The translations under genes were made by a program, and so were the position numbers. 64,000 bases of DNA from Rehmannia glutinosa. Its lineage: Eukaryota; Streptophyta; Magnoliopsida; Lamiales; Orobanchaceae. Every line of letters begins with the position of its first letter. Positions within the stretch are counted from its first letter, which is position 1. Below the pieces are notes generated by a model. It was not told the DNA's origin and ran no database searches. It saw only the letters and a list, made by a program, of their open reading frames with translations. Below are positions 56,501 to 64,000 of this stretch, in pieces. The stretch is taken from contig JABTTQ020001741.1 in assembly GCA_016081115.2 (NCBI GenBank), forward strand, positions 186,001-250,000. Direction: 5' to 3'.

Positions 56501-57325
56501 TGAAATAATTAATAACATAAGGCCGGTTATGAACTTATGATGTTACAATTTATATTAATTAATTAATATTTAATATTTTCTAAAGAGATGAATAAAAAAG
56601 TCGTCTTCAAAGTTTACGTCAACCTCGGACAGTCAATTAAAGCAGTAAAAAAATACAGTACTCACCCAATACGCGGCGGTGATGCCGGCGATCCCCGACG
56701 ACAGATGTATAACATACCCGCCGGAATAATCCATAACCCCCCAATGGAACAAAAACCCGCCTCCCCACAAGCTGAACGCCCCCACCGTGTACGAGAACGT
56801 CACCCACATCGGCACGAACATCATCCACGCCTTTATATTCATCCTCCCCAACACCGACCCCGCCACCAGAACAACTGTTATGGCCGCGAACACGCACTGG
56901 AACCACACCATCGACGCCATCGGGTAGTACGGCGCCACCATGGCCGTCTCCACCGCCCCGTTCTTTGAAGCGGTGGACGGTGGTGGGCAGAGCTGCTGCC
57001 CTGACTGATGAGGAAGCTCGGCCCAGGGCGGGACGGCTCTGCCCCAAAAGGGGAGGAGCCTGTCCCCGAAGGACATTTTGTAGGCCCAGGCTACCCAGCA
57101 GAGGACGACGGCGGCGAAGGCGTAGAGTGCCATGAAGGCAGAGTTGACGGCCCATTTCTTCTTGACGATACTGCCATAGAGGATGACGAGGCCCGGGATG
57201 GTCTGGAGGCCGACGAGGGTGGCGGAGATCATCTGCCACGCGTTGTCGCCTTTGTTTAGCCAGTCGGGGACGGCGGCGGAGGTGTAGTAGGCCTGTGGGA
57301 CGGCGGTGGCGTTGTTGGCAGCCAT
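50398..57325 (-). CDS. AMT3: AMT3-type ammonium transporter (three exons, possible frame damage)
   Basis: Encodes a plant AMT2/AMT3-subfamily ammonium transporter, an 11-helix plasma-membrane channel-like protein that moves ammonium. Exon 1 (codons 1-220) begins MAANNATAVPQAYYTSAAVP and holds VPDWLNKGDNAWQMISATLVGL, the MNIKAWM region, and MDYSGGYVIHLSSG with the conserved Asp and first pore His. Exon 3 holds DDTLGVFHTHAVAG with the second pore His and ends with the cytosolic tail GEEAYALWGDGEKYD and STKHG. Total length would be about 488 codons, normal for the family. Splice sites are GTGAGT / TTCAG for intron 1 and a GTATCA donor with TTGCAG acceptor for intron 2. Exon 2 and codons of about 100-130 of exon 1 show several small frame shifts against the family pattern, so it is either a pseudogene or affected by sequence errors. 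GC-rich exons contrast with AT-rich surroundings. Confidence 0.85.
50922..51796 (-). other. AMT3 intron 2
   Basis: 875 bp with a GTATCA donor and a TTGCAG acceptor. Joining exactly at these sites leaves the frame one base short before GLVQ, so a base may be missing at the exon 2 end. It contains a hAT MITE at 51118-51373. Confidence 0.7.
51118..51373. mobile_element. hAT MITE, 256 bp, in AMT3 intron 2
   Basis: Begins TAGAGGTGTCAAACGGG and ends AAAATTGATAGCTCG. Flanked by an exact 8-bp duplication CCTATATT (51110-51117 and 51374-51381). The interior has GGCCCGGTTTTCGGGCC-type GC-rich inverted motifs and no coding capacity. Confidence 0.82.
51797..52075 (-). other. AMT3: AMT3 exon 2, with frame disruptions
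   Basis: Starts after TTCAG with VGPRSKVDRERFPPNNV in frame with exon 1. Family-like segments follow in different frames: LWMGWAGFNGG, then SSMAVLNTNICAATT, then a DVIFFNKPSVIGA-type piece, and finally CITPGA. At least three small indels are needed to read it through. A run of nine G near 52005-52013 is one likely problem site. Confidence 0.75.
52787..54306. mobile_element. Solo LTR, about 1.52 kb, inside AMT3 intron 1
   Basis: Begins TGATAGGCTTGAGTTTTGCA and ends with TACACTTGCGGTGAAG...CGAACA. Both ends are typical of a family of plant LTRs with TGATAG starts. Flanks GGCCC (52782-52786) and AGCCC (54307-54311) match at 4 of 5 positions, giving a degraded duplication. No internal retroviral sequence is present, so it probably arose by LTR-LTR recombination. 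Confidence 0.7.
53051..53310. repeat. Four GC-rich palindromic repeats inside the solo LTR
   Basis: Four units of about 65-70 bp, each with GCGCACGGGTA, then GGGCGCACCACCCGTGCGCC or a close variant, then an AT-rich spacer with GGATTATT or GGTTATT. Each unit could fold into a hairpin because GCGCACGGGT and ACCCGTGCGC are complementary. Confidence 0.78.
54960..55194. repeat. GGGTATGGG-rich hAT-like arm
   Basis: Repeated GGGTATGAG, CCCGATGGG and TACCCGA motifs, ending in CAATTGTCATCTCTA, a hAT-type terminal sequence. A similar GGGTATGGG-rich arm at 52330-52740 may be its other side, now separated by nested insertions. Confidence 0.4.
55821..55844. repeat. (TG/TA)n microsatellite
   Basis: TGTGTGTGTATATATATATATA-type dinucleotide run in AMT3 intron 1. 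Confidence 0.85.
56116..56308. mobile_element. hAT MITE, 193 bp, in AMT3 intron 1
   Basis: Begins TAGACCTGTCAAAATCATC and ends CGAAATTGACACCTCTA, inverted repeats of the same type as the element in intron 2. Flanks TTTGTAAA and ATCGTAAG match at 5 of 8 positions. The interior has GGCCGGGCC and CGGGTTTTTCGGG motifs. Confidence 0.6.
56469..56500. repeat. (AAT)n microsatellite
   Basis: About ten AAT/TAA units in the first AMT3 intron, close to exon 1. Confidence 0.88.
56666..57325 (-). other. AMT3: AMT3 exon 1
   Basis: 660 bp, 220 codons, from ATG at 57325 to TATTGG before the GTGAGT donor. It is open throughout, but codons of about 97-130 read an unfamiliar sequence (VPPWAELPHQSGQQLCPPPS) while the family-like residues PALG, SFLISQ and LPTTVHRFK lie in the other two frames. 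Small compensating indels therefore occur there. The rest matches the family well. Confidence 0.87.
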
Positions 57326-57440
57326 GGCGGAGGTAATTAATTAATTTTTAGTTTTTGTATTGATTAATTTGGGCTTGTGAGAAAGGACTAATGGAAAGTG
57401 GAGTGGGGTTTAATTTGATGGGCAAGGGTTATATATGGAA
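57326..57440 (-). promoter_or_regulatory. AMT3 core promoter and 5' UTR
   Basis: On the minus strand a TATATAA box lies at 57435-57429, about 104 bp before the ATG, leaving room for a 5' UTR of about 70-75 bp. The region is AT-rich and free of transposon sequence. Farther upstream (57441-57932) I see no clear regulatory motif. Confidence 0.5.
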
Positions 57441-57932
57441 GAGTTTGAATTATATTATTTGAAGGCAGAAAGAAAGCAAAGACAAGTTTGTAAATAAATT
57501 AAAGTGTCCTTTATTCTAAATTATTATTTTATCTTATATTTCATTCACATCTGAAAATACTTAATGATGTGGACATGGTTGACTCGATTTCCTATTCCCT
57601 TTTTTTATTCCAGATGGGCGGATGAATTACAGATATTATTATTGAAATAAACATGAGTGGTTGATTGAGTTATAAGTATATCTACATGAAAGAGTTAGAA
57701 TTATCTGAAAGCTAACTTCATGGAGAATCCCAATTTTATATAAATGGTGACAAGATAGGGGATATAAATATCATCCCCACTTCTAGAGAAGTGGGGAACC
57801 TCCATTCTCCATCCCTAAATTAATGGGTATTCTTCGTTCCATTCATTGGGGCACAAAGGGCATGGTTGCTCACGGGAATTTTGTCATTCCTAATTGTCCC
57901 ATATTCCTCGGGAGGTTTGTTTTCCAAGATAA

Positions 57933-58150
57933 GACGGGATAGCAAGCAAGGGCGAACTAGGATTCGATGAGTCGGGGGCCAACAGTGGCCGTTGGATTTT
58001 TGGTCATTTACCATAACAAAAATAGTTTTTAGTCGTGACTTAGAAAAATATTTTTAGTCATTTTGAGTGTAACTTCTTTTTAATAAGTTGGGAGTAATAG
58101 TTGGGGGGAGGGGATAAATTTCAAAGAAACTCAAAAGATATAGGGTTCGA
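57933..58150. repeat. Dispersed repeat, copy 1
   Basis: Starts GACGGGATAGCAAGCAAGGG and continues to TATAGGGTTCGAACTC. It is a near match to 58621-58840 and continues for about 200 bp more in this copy (CCACTTGAGTTGCC). It contains CATTTACCATAACAAAAATA. It is probably a TE-derived family; similar GGGGCC-rich starts occur near 52745-52786. Confidence 0.7.
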
Positions 58151-58620
58151 ACTCTGGTCAATACCCTTATAAAGAGTGTGTCATCCCATACCACTTGAGT
58201 TGCCATTTTGAGTTTCAATTGTCCATTATGCTATTCTATTAAAACATTTCTCAATCCCAAGAAATGCATCACATTTTTTTTTTTTTTCTAATTTCTTTAA
58301 GTAACTCACCAAAGAATAAAGGAATGTATGAGTACTGTTATTTTTTTTTTATCAAAATGGCTAAAACAATATGTTATTGAAAAATATGGCTACTTTTCAT
58401 CTCTCCAAAACCTGAATGCTAAAAATGTCTACTTACACGTAATAAAATTTAGAATAAATTATATTTTTATATCAAATACAATGTAAATATTTATCATCAA
58501 ACATCTCAAAATACATAATTACAATTCCAAGATAATAAAATTTAGAATGTTTCTCTTGCATATCATGAATACCATCAGGAAAACAAGTTAATATATATAT
58601 TATGGTGTATTGAAATGAGA

Positions 58621-58840
58621 GACGGGATAACCGGCAAGGGCAGAACCAGTATTCAGTAGTCGGGGGGCCAACAGTGCCCGTTGGATTTTTGGCCATTTAC
58701 CATAACAAAAATAGTTTTTAGTCGTGACTTAGAAAAATATTTTTAGTCATTTTGAGTGTAACTTCTTTTTAATAAGTTGGGAGTAATAGTTGGGGGAGGG
58801 GATAAATTCCAAAGAAACTAAAAAGATATAGGGTTCGAAC
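58621..58840. repeat. Dispersed repeat, copy 2, interrupted by a Sirevirus LTR
   Basis: It matches copy 1 with few differences and stops at GGGTTCGAAC, exactly where the LTR TGTAAGTCC begins. The CGAAC at 58836-58840 is therefore the expected target duplication; its partner lies beyond the window. Confidence 0.75.
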
Positions 58841-60320
58841 TGTAAGTCCAAGCGGCTACGATAATCTAGAGGGGGGGTGAATAGATTATCTCCATCTTTT
58901 CGATTTTACCCTCTTTTTCGAACCGAAAGCTCAAAGACAATAATAAAGGTGCGGAATGTAAACAACACACGTCGATTTATAGAGGTTCAACCCACCAGGG
59001 CTTAATCCTCTACCACCCCGAAGATATCAGGATGGATTTCAAAAAGAATAAAAGATTTTATTAATTACCAAAATTAATACAACACCAACTTACAACACCT
59101 TGAAGAGCACCACACTCTTCTTCAACACCACCTTTGAGATTACCACAATCTCTCTTGAAGATTACCACAATCTCCAACGGCACCTTGTGCACAATCTTCA
59201 ACCTTGAAGAATACCAAATTCTTCAACACCTCAACAAGAAGATTACCACAATCTTCTCACACCTAACACCTAGATCACCCAAGTGTGTTCTTACTACAAG
59301 AACACTCACAAGGATATCTTGTGTTGAATGATTACCCAAAAATACAAGATTACAACTCGATAATGAATTATACAATTGAGTGCAAGGGTAATCAAGAATA
59401 GCCTAGACCTCAAGGATGTGAAAGTGATAAGCTAGGCAAATTACAACAAGAATAATAACAATAAAAGACTAAGTGTTTGCTTGAGTATATCTTGTTGTCT
59501 TGTTGTTGTTCTCTCTTCTTGTTGTGCTTCAAATCTTCCTCTATTTATAGGAGATGATTGATACTTGATAGGCTCCTCTTGGAATCGATATCTACAAAAA
59601 AATTGCAATTAAAGTGAAGATTATAGCATAGAAATCAATTCCACAATTTAGGGAAAAGTTGTTCACAGACAACGGTTAAGTTAGAATTTTTCTTTGTCAA
59701 ACCATAGGGACACCGGTCGCACGAGTAAATAGACGTTTGAAAAATACACAAAGAAAATAACACAGGCGACGGTCGATGTACACACCTCGACCGGCCGATG
59801 TCCACCCCAACCGGTTGTCCTCTTCAAAAATCGAAACAGAGACGTTTGCAAATTTGAACCAACATTCGGTGCACGGCCGCTCTATAGGTCGACCGTCGAC
59901 GCCACCGGTTGCCTATAGGGGTGACCGGTCACCCTCACCATTTTCTCGCAAACATGAAGTTTTCTGTTTTGCACAACTTTCAGTGCACGGGTTGCCTATA
60001 CGGCGACCGGTTGACCTCAAAACAAAAGTGTTGTCCAATTTTATATCGAAAATAAACTTCAAGAAATACTCCAAAAAATAGTGAAAATATTTTAGACCGA
60101 TCGGGAGTATTTAGACAACATTTGGAAACATAGTTTGGATGTAAAAACCCATTGATACAAAATCATTAAATGTGTTGTCCAAAACAAAACTTGAAGAAAT
60201 ACTCCAGAAAATATTAAAACCATTTTAAATCATTTAGGAGTACTTGGACAACCTTTAAAAACATTGTTTTGTTGTAAAAAACAAAATCATCAAAATCATG
60301 ATAAAACCATTTATCAAACA
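58841..60320 (-). repeat. 3' LTR of the minus-strand Sirevirus-type element
   Basis: About 1,480 bp, from TGTAAGTCCAAGCGG to ATTTATCAAACA on the plus strand. It contains repeated GATTACCACAATCT motifs (59135-59260) and several CGGTCGACC or GACCGGT palindromic motifs (59770-60020). Confidence 0.78.
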
Positions 60321-60321
60321 A

Positions 60322-60340
60322 TCTCCCCCTTTTTGATGAT
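60322..60340 (-). other. Polypurine tract of the minus-strand Sirevirus-type element
   Basis: On the minus strand ATCATCAAAAAGGGGGAGA directly precedes the LTR start TGTTTGATAAATGG. It is almost identical to the tract of the first Sirevirus at 16461-16480. Confidence 0.82.
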
Positions 60341-62150
60341 TACAAACCAAAACAATTCAACAAGACCGATTTTGAAAACAAAACAATTTTGAGAGGCGAT
60401 TTTGAAAACAAAAACAAGTTTTCCGGTCAAAAATGAATATCCGTTGAGAGCGACAACATTCCGCGCAATATAAACGCAAGGATGGGAGTAGAGATATTCA
60501 AACACATATAGCAAATGCTCCCCCTATCAACATGCGCAACAAATGTAATATAGAAGCAACTTCAACATAAGCTAAAATCTTAGCTTTTCGATATTGAGCT
60601 TAAGTATCAAAAACTTAAAAGCTCCCCCTGTCAAAGAGACATCATTAGAACCGTATATAAGTCCATACTACAACCAATGGACCATGATTCATACACAACC
60701 ATAATGCACCAAGTGGACTAAATATGATCCACAACTTATGGCTTTATGAAGCCATAGCTTATAGCTTCTTTTCGTTAAGCTTATCTTAGCTTCTTTGAAC
60801 TAAAGAGCTTATAACATGTTTCTCCCCCTTTGGAATCATCAAAAAGAATGTTAGCACGATAAATACATCATATATTCATAACAAAGTGTGCAAGTAAACT
60901 GATGTATCGAGCTATTTTGAACATTGAAGCTTATAGGCCAAATGGGAGAGAAAAGTCGAATCATACGACTTGTAGAAGCTTATGAAAACTCATTTGATAA
61001 GCAAAACATGATCTCCATAAATATATAAGACTTTTGAAAACGAGAGAATCATGTAGGTGATGAATTTTTTATTGAAACGTTTTATCGAACACTTGGCGGG
61101 CGTCAAAAATTAAAAAAGACATATATAGCCCTTGTAAAGGAAAACAAGCCAAGTTTTTCATCACCAAATGCAATTTAATAAATATCATTCATCAACAATC
61201 AATAAGCTCATCTCAAACATATACAATTAGCATCAAGAATTTGACATTTAAACCAAGTTCTCAAGGGTTCAACCCATTTGAGCTAAAGAAGTAGAATTCT
61301 TACCATTCGATCGGTAAAGATGAGCGATGATGATAATTGAGCCTTATACTCCCCAACATATGTAATATATGCAACAAAACTCATTTGAAGTGAGTTGTGT
61401 GTGAAATTTGCAAAGGGGGCGAAAATAGAATTGGAGGGGCCAAAATGGCTAAGTATAGGAACAGAGACGTTTTAATCCAACAAACAACAGTGGGCGACCG
61501 GTCGAGGTGATGGTCGACCGGTTGGCCCTCCTCCAGTCAGCCCACTGTCCATTTTGTTTTGCAAAAACCGAAGTTTGAACCAAAAAAAATCCGATTTTTC
61601 GCCCCTATGTTTTAAAAACGTGCAAAATGCAAACATAGACCTCATTCAATATACATTATGTCATAGTCAAGCTCGAAATGAGGTAAAATACTCGGCGGTG
61701 AGCGATTAAAAAAGTCCGCGAGTTATACTTGAGACGGAATTAAACACATCTCAAGTTTTTGTTAAACATGTAATCCCTTTGAAAAAATTATCGAATCTCA
61801 ATATATTTAGTTTGAATATGACGAACCATATTAAAAAAATTTTATCACCGAACTTGTTATCCCGAAAAATAATAACGTTTTAAGACTTTGGATACAACAA
61901 GTCATAAGAAAAAAATGCCTAAGTGTTTGAAATGTTTTTTTTTAACGGCACTTTAATGAGATTCGTTGGGATTGTTTTTGAAGTCGAGCATATAGACATA
62001 AGGCATATAAAATATCGAGTCTATGGAAATAATAAAAGAGAAACGTACCTCGAACTTGTTTGTCAATTAACATGCCTACTTCAACCTTTTGTCAATTTTC
62101 ACATTTGTAGCCATATAGGTTGAAGTGGATCTTCTTTCTTCAATGCTTAA
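60341..62150 (-). other. Post-pol spacer of the minus-strand Sirevirus-type element
   Basis: About 1.8 kb with three more CTCCCCC polypurine-type signals and, at 61490-61550, GACCGGTCGAGG-type motifs like those in the LTR. I see no envelope-like frame; the short plus-strand frame at 61923-62123 has no recognised domain. Confidence 0.5.
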
Positions 62151-62800
62151 CTCCTTCAAGAGATATTTTGAAATATAATTAGTAGTCCAAGCAAGAAATT
62201 GAACTCCCCCATTATGCTCATCTCAAGCTCACCTAGTATCAACTTAGAAAGACATCTTGCACAAATATTCATTAGTAGCACCATAAATATTATCAATATA
62301 AATTTGCACAAGTAAACAACCTTGCCCTTTTTCAAAACAAGAAGTGTAGTATCAACTTTACCTTTTGTAAAATCATTTTGCAAAAATAGCTAAGTCTATC
62401 AAATCATATACGGGATACTCAATCGTACAAGACCTTTTATAAAAATCATTTGGCCTAAAATTTTAAACTCCGATAGACTTCTATTTGAATGAAACCATTT
62501 AAAAAATTGGATTTAACATCCATTTGGTAAAGCTTGAAATTTTCTTAAAATAAGAATGGGCAAGTAAAGTGCAAATATTACATCAAAATCAATACCTTCT
62601 TCTTGAAAATACCTTCGAGCTACTAACCTCGCCTTAGTTCAACCAATGTTGCCTTGGTCATCGAGTTTGTTCCGGAATACCCTTTTTGTCTTCTTCATCA
62701 CTATCATCATGGGGCATCCAATTGATCTAAGGTGTTCATAATAGAACATTTACATCCAAATATTTTGAGGTAACTAATATTTGGAGTATTTCATTTCTTA
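62150..62800 (-). pseudogene. Sirevirus integrase end and reverse-transcriptase fragments, minus strand
   Basis: Reading the minus strand from about 62790, YLKIFGCKCSIMN represents the integrase C-terminal motif. It is followed by VFRNKLDDQGN, TKARLVARRYFQEEGIDFD, and then QNDFTKGKVDTTLLVLKKGK (62383-62324) and a degraded GLLMNI...GEFNFLLGL piece. These are copia RT motifs in the right order. The YVDD box is not readable. Large deletions and frame changes are evident. Confidence 0.72.
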
Positions 62801-63631
62801 TCTACACAACTTAACAAACTCATTAACGACATCGCTTATATAAGCAAGAGAAAAATAGCCCAAGTTTAAAAACATGCCTCAATCATCAATCACAAAATAT
62901 CTTGCATAAGAGTATAGTAGAAATAGACACTATATATATAGACCATGAAGCAAGAAACTCATACTATGCATTTAGAATATCATCAAGAGTCTAATAAATC
63001 ATGCAAGTTCAAATAAGCTTAAGAAAGCTATAAAGGGTCTCTTTTGAAATTTGAAAATCCGATAGCATATAGTTGAGACCTCATTTAAAAGGAGTATTTG
63101 AACAAGAGTTGACAAAGCAAATATGTGCAATCAAATATCGAATAGTGCCTTTTGAAAAAAATCTAAAAATCCTCTTAATGGCACTTGTATGAAATACTAT
63201 GAAAAACAAGCACATAGGCACATGGCAATACATATATCGAGTCTACAAGAGTAAGAATAACACAAGTAAACGTACCTCGATAATTTATGCCTTTCTTGAC
63301 AAATAATGACGTAAATGGCCATTTGTGAAAATATGTAAATCCTACACAATTCTTAAAACAAATCTAGCACAAATCATAATGATAAAAGTGTAGGCTAAGA
63401 GATATCACAAGTAAGCTCATGCCATAAAAATCCATAAGAGATGATAACACACTTTAGTCTACAAAAATGCACGAGAGTTTTGAAAACATCATATAAGGCC
63501 TTCTTTTTCAAAAAAATTTTAAAAGCACAAATATATATTGAAAACCTTAATTAAAAAATAAATATTTAAAAACTTATTTTGCAATTAAGACACAAATAAA
63601 AGCATGCATAATAACAAAATAAAATGCATAT

Positions 63632-63950
63632 TTAACTAGGGAGATACGGGTTACCAATTACGCCATTTCCATCGGTTGTGCTCCCATTGTTGATGATATC
63701 TTCCTTTGAGAAGTCACTTTGTTGATGATGGCTCCTTTGATTACTCCATTTCCAAGATTTTTGTCCTTTCCATTGTTGATAGTCTCTTCTTCTTTGAAAA
63801 TCATCTTGTTGATGATGTCTTTGCCATTTCCAAGGATTGTGTTCTTCCCATTTTTGATTATATCTTTTTCTTGGAAATTGGCTTTGTTGAAAATACTTTC
63901 TCCTTCTTTGATCAAATGAAATGGTCATTTGATGTCTTCTTGGCGGTATA
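63632..63950 (-). pseudogene. Repetitive Gln/Trp/Lys-rich frame, possible Gag fragment
   Basis: A minus-strand frame of 98 codons contains about three repeats of a 27-residue unit with WKW, HHQQ, DFQRRRDYQQ and QKW motifs; at the DNA level the unit is about 82 bp. It lies upstream of pol in the minus-strand element, where Gag would be, and the basic character fits a nucleic-acid-binding Gag tail. I do not recognise a family, and the overlapping frame on the same strand also reads repetitively. Confidence 0.35.
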
Positions 63951-64000
63951 AATTTTCTTCGATCATTATTTCACGGTACCTAATATGACATTGTTTTGTG

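Larger units (their letters stand above)
52076..56665 (-). other. AMT3 intron 1, enlarged by transposons
   Basis: 4,590 bp between TATTGG/GTGAGT and TTCAG/GTAGGT. It contains a solo LTR (52787-54306), two arms of a GGGTATGGG-rich hAT-like unit (about 52330-52740 and 54960-55194), a hAT MITE (56116-56308) and AAT and TA microsatellites. No other exon is seen. Confidence 0.78.
58841..64000 (-). mobile_element. 3' part of a Sirevirus-type copia element, minus strand (continues beyond window)
   Basis: An LTR at 58841-60320 is followed on the plus strand by ATCTCCCCCTTTTTGATGAT, which is a Sirevirus polypurine tract on the minus strand. Further CTCCCCC signals follow at about 60517, 60622 and 60821. 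To the right lie decayed pol fragments, including integrase C-terminal and reverse-transcriptase motifs at 62150-62800 on the minus strand. The order LTR, polypurine tracts, spacer, pol fits a minus-strand element. The 5' part and second LTR lie outside the window. Confidence 0.8.

Noticed and set aside
56588..57259. Long antisense and alternate-frame reading frames
   Set aside because: Shadows of GC-rich AMT3 exon 1; the alternate minus frame matters only as evidence of indels around codons 97-130.

Overview
This window is nuclear DNA from a flowering plant, most likely a eudicot. The evidence is one intron-containing plant gene of the AMT3 type of ammonium transporter (minus strand, 50398-57325), embedded in transposable elements of plant-specific lineages: Sirevirus-type Ty1/copia, chromodomain Ty3/gypsy, CACTA, MULE and hAT. 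I cannot place the species. I found no rRNA gene, no convincing tRNA gene and no CRISPR array.

Layout, left to right. 1-2822 is the tail of a Ty3/gypsy polyprotein and its 3' LTR. 4027-18005 is a complete but decayed Sirevirus-type copia element of about 14 kb with two LTRs, a TATTG target duplication, a primer-binding site, gag-pol, an envelope-like region and Sirevirus-style polypurine tracts. 18340-19735 is an old copia reverse-transcriptase remnant split by a 986-bp CACTA element. 19801-25804 is a second copia element that has lost its primer-binding site and most of gag. 26533-36689 is a short-LTR copia element (ATCTA duplication) that received a 4.6-kb CACTA element carrying an Ulp1-protease-like remnant and, in its 3' LTR, a 781-bp insertion. 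36888-43644 is a 6.8-kb MULE (9-bp duplication) with a decayed MuDR-type transposase, an antisense Ulp1-associated-domain fragment, subterminal repeat clusters and an inserted 870-bp hAT element. 44567 to about 49470 is a non-coding, LARD-like LTR element in minus orientation whose LTR contains about 38 copies of a 43-bp GGTACC/GAGCTC tandem repeat. 50398-57325 is AMT3, in three exons; its 4.6-kb first intron holds a solo LTR and MITE-like pieces. 58841-64000 is the 3' end of a second Sirevirus-type element on the minus strand, running off the window.

The only probable host gene is AMT3, a plasma-membrane ammonium transporter. Its first and last exons keep the family hallmarks, but exon 2 and part of exon 1 contain several small frame disruptions. 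It is therefore either a recent pseudogene or the window has base-level sequence errors. Small indels of the same kind occur in the transposon genes and between paired LTRs, so the cause cannot be settled from the sequence alone.

The most interesting structures are the nested insertions that can be closed with exact target duplications, the occurrence of Ulp1-type cargo in both a MULE and a CACTA element, and the dense 43-bp tandem array with an alternating two-subunit pattern inside an LTR.
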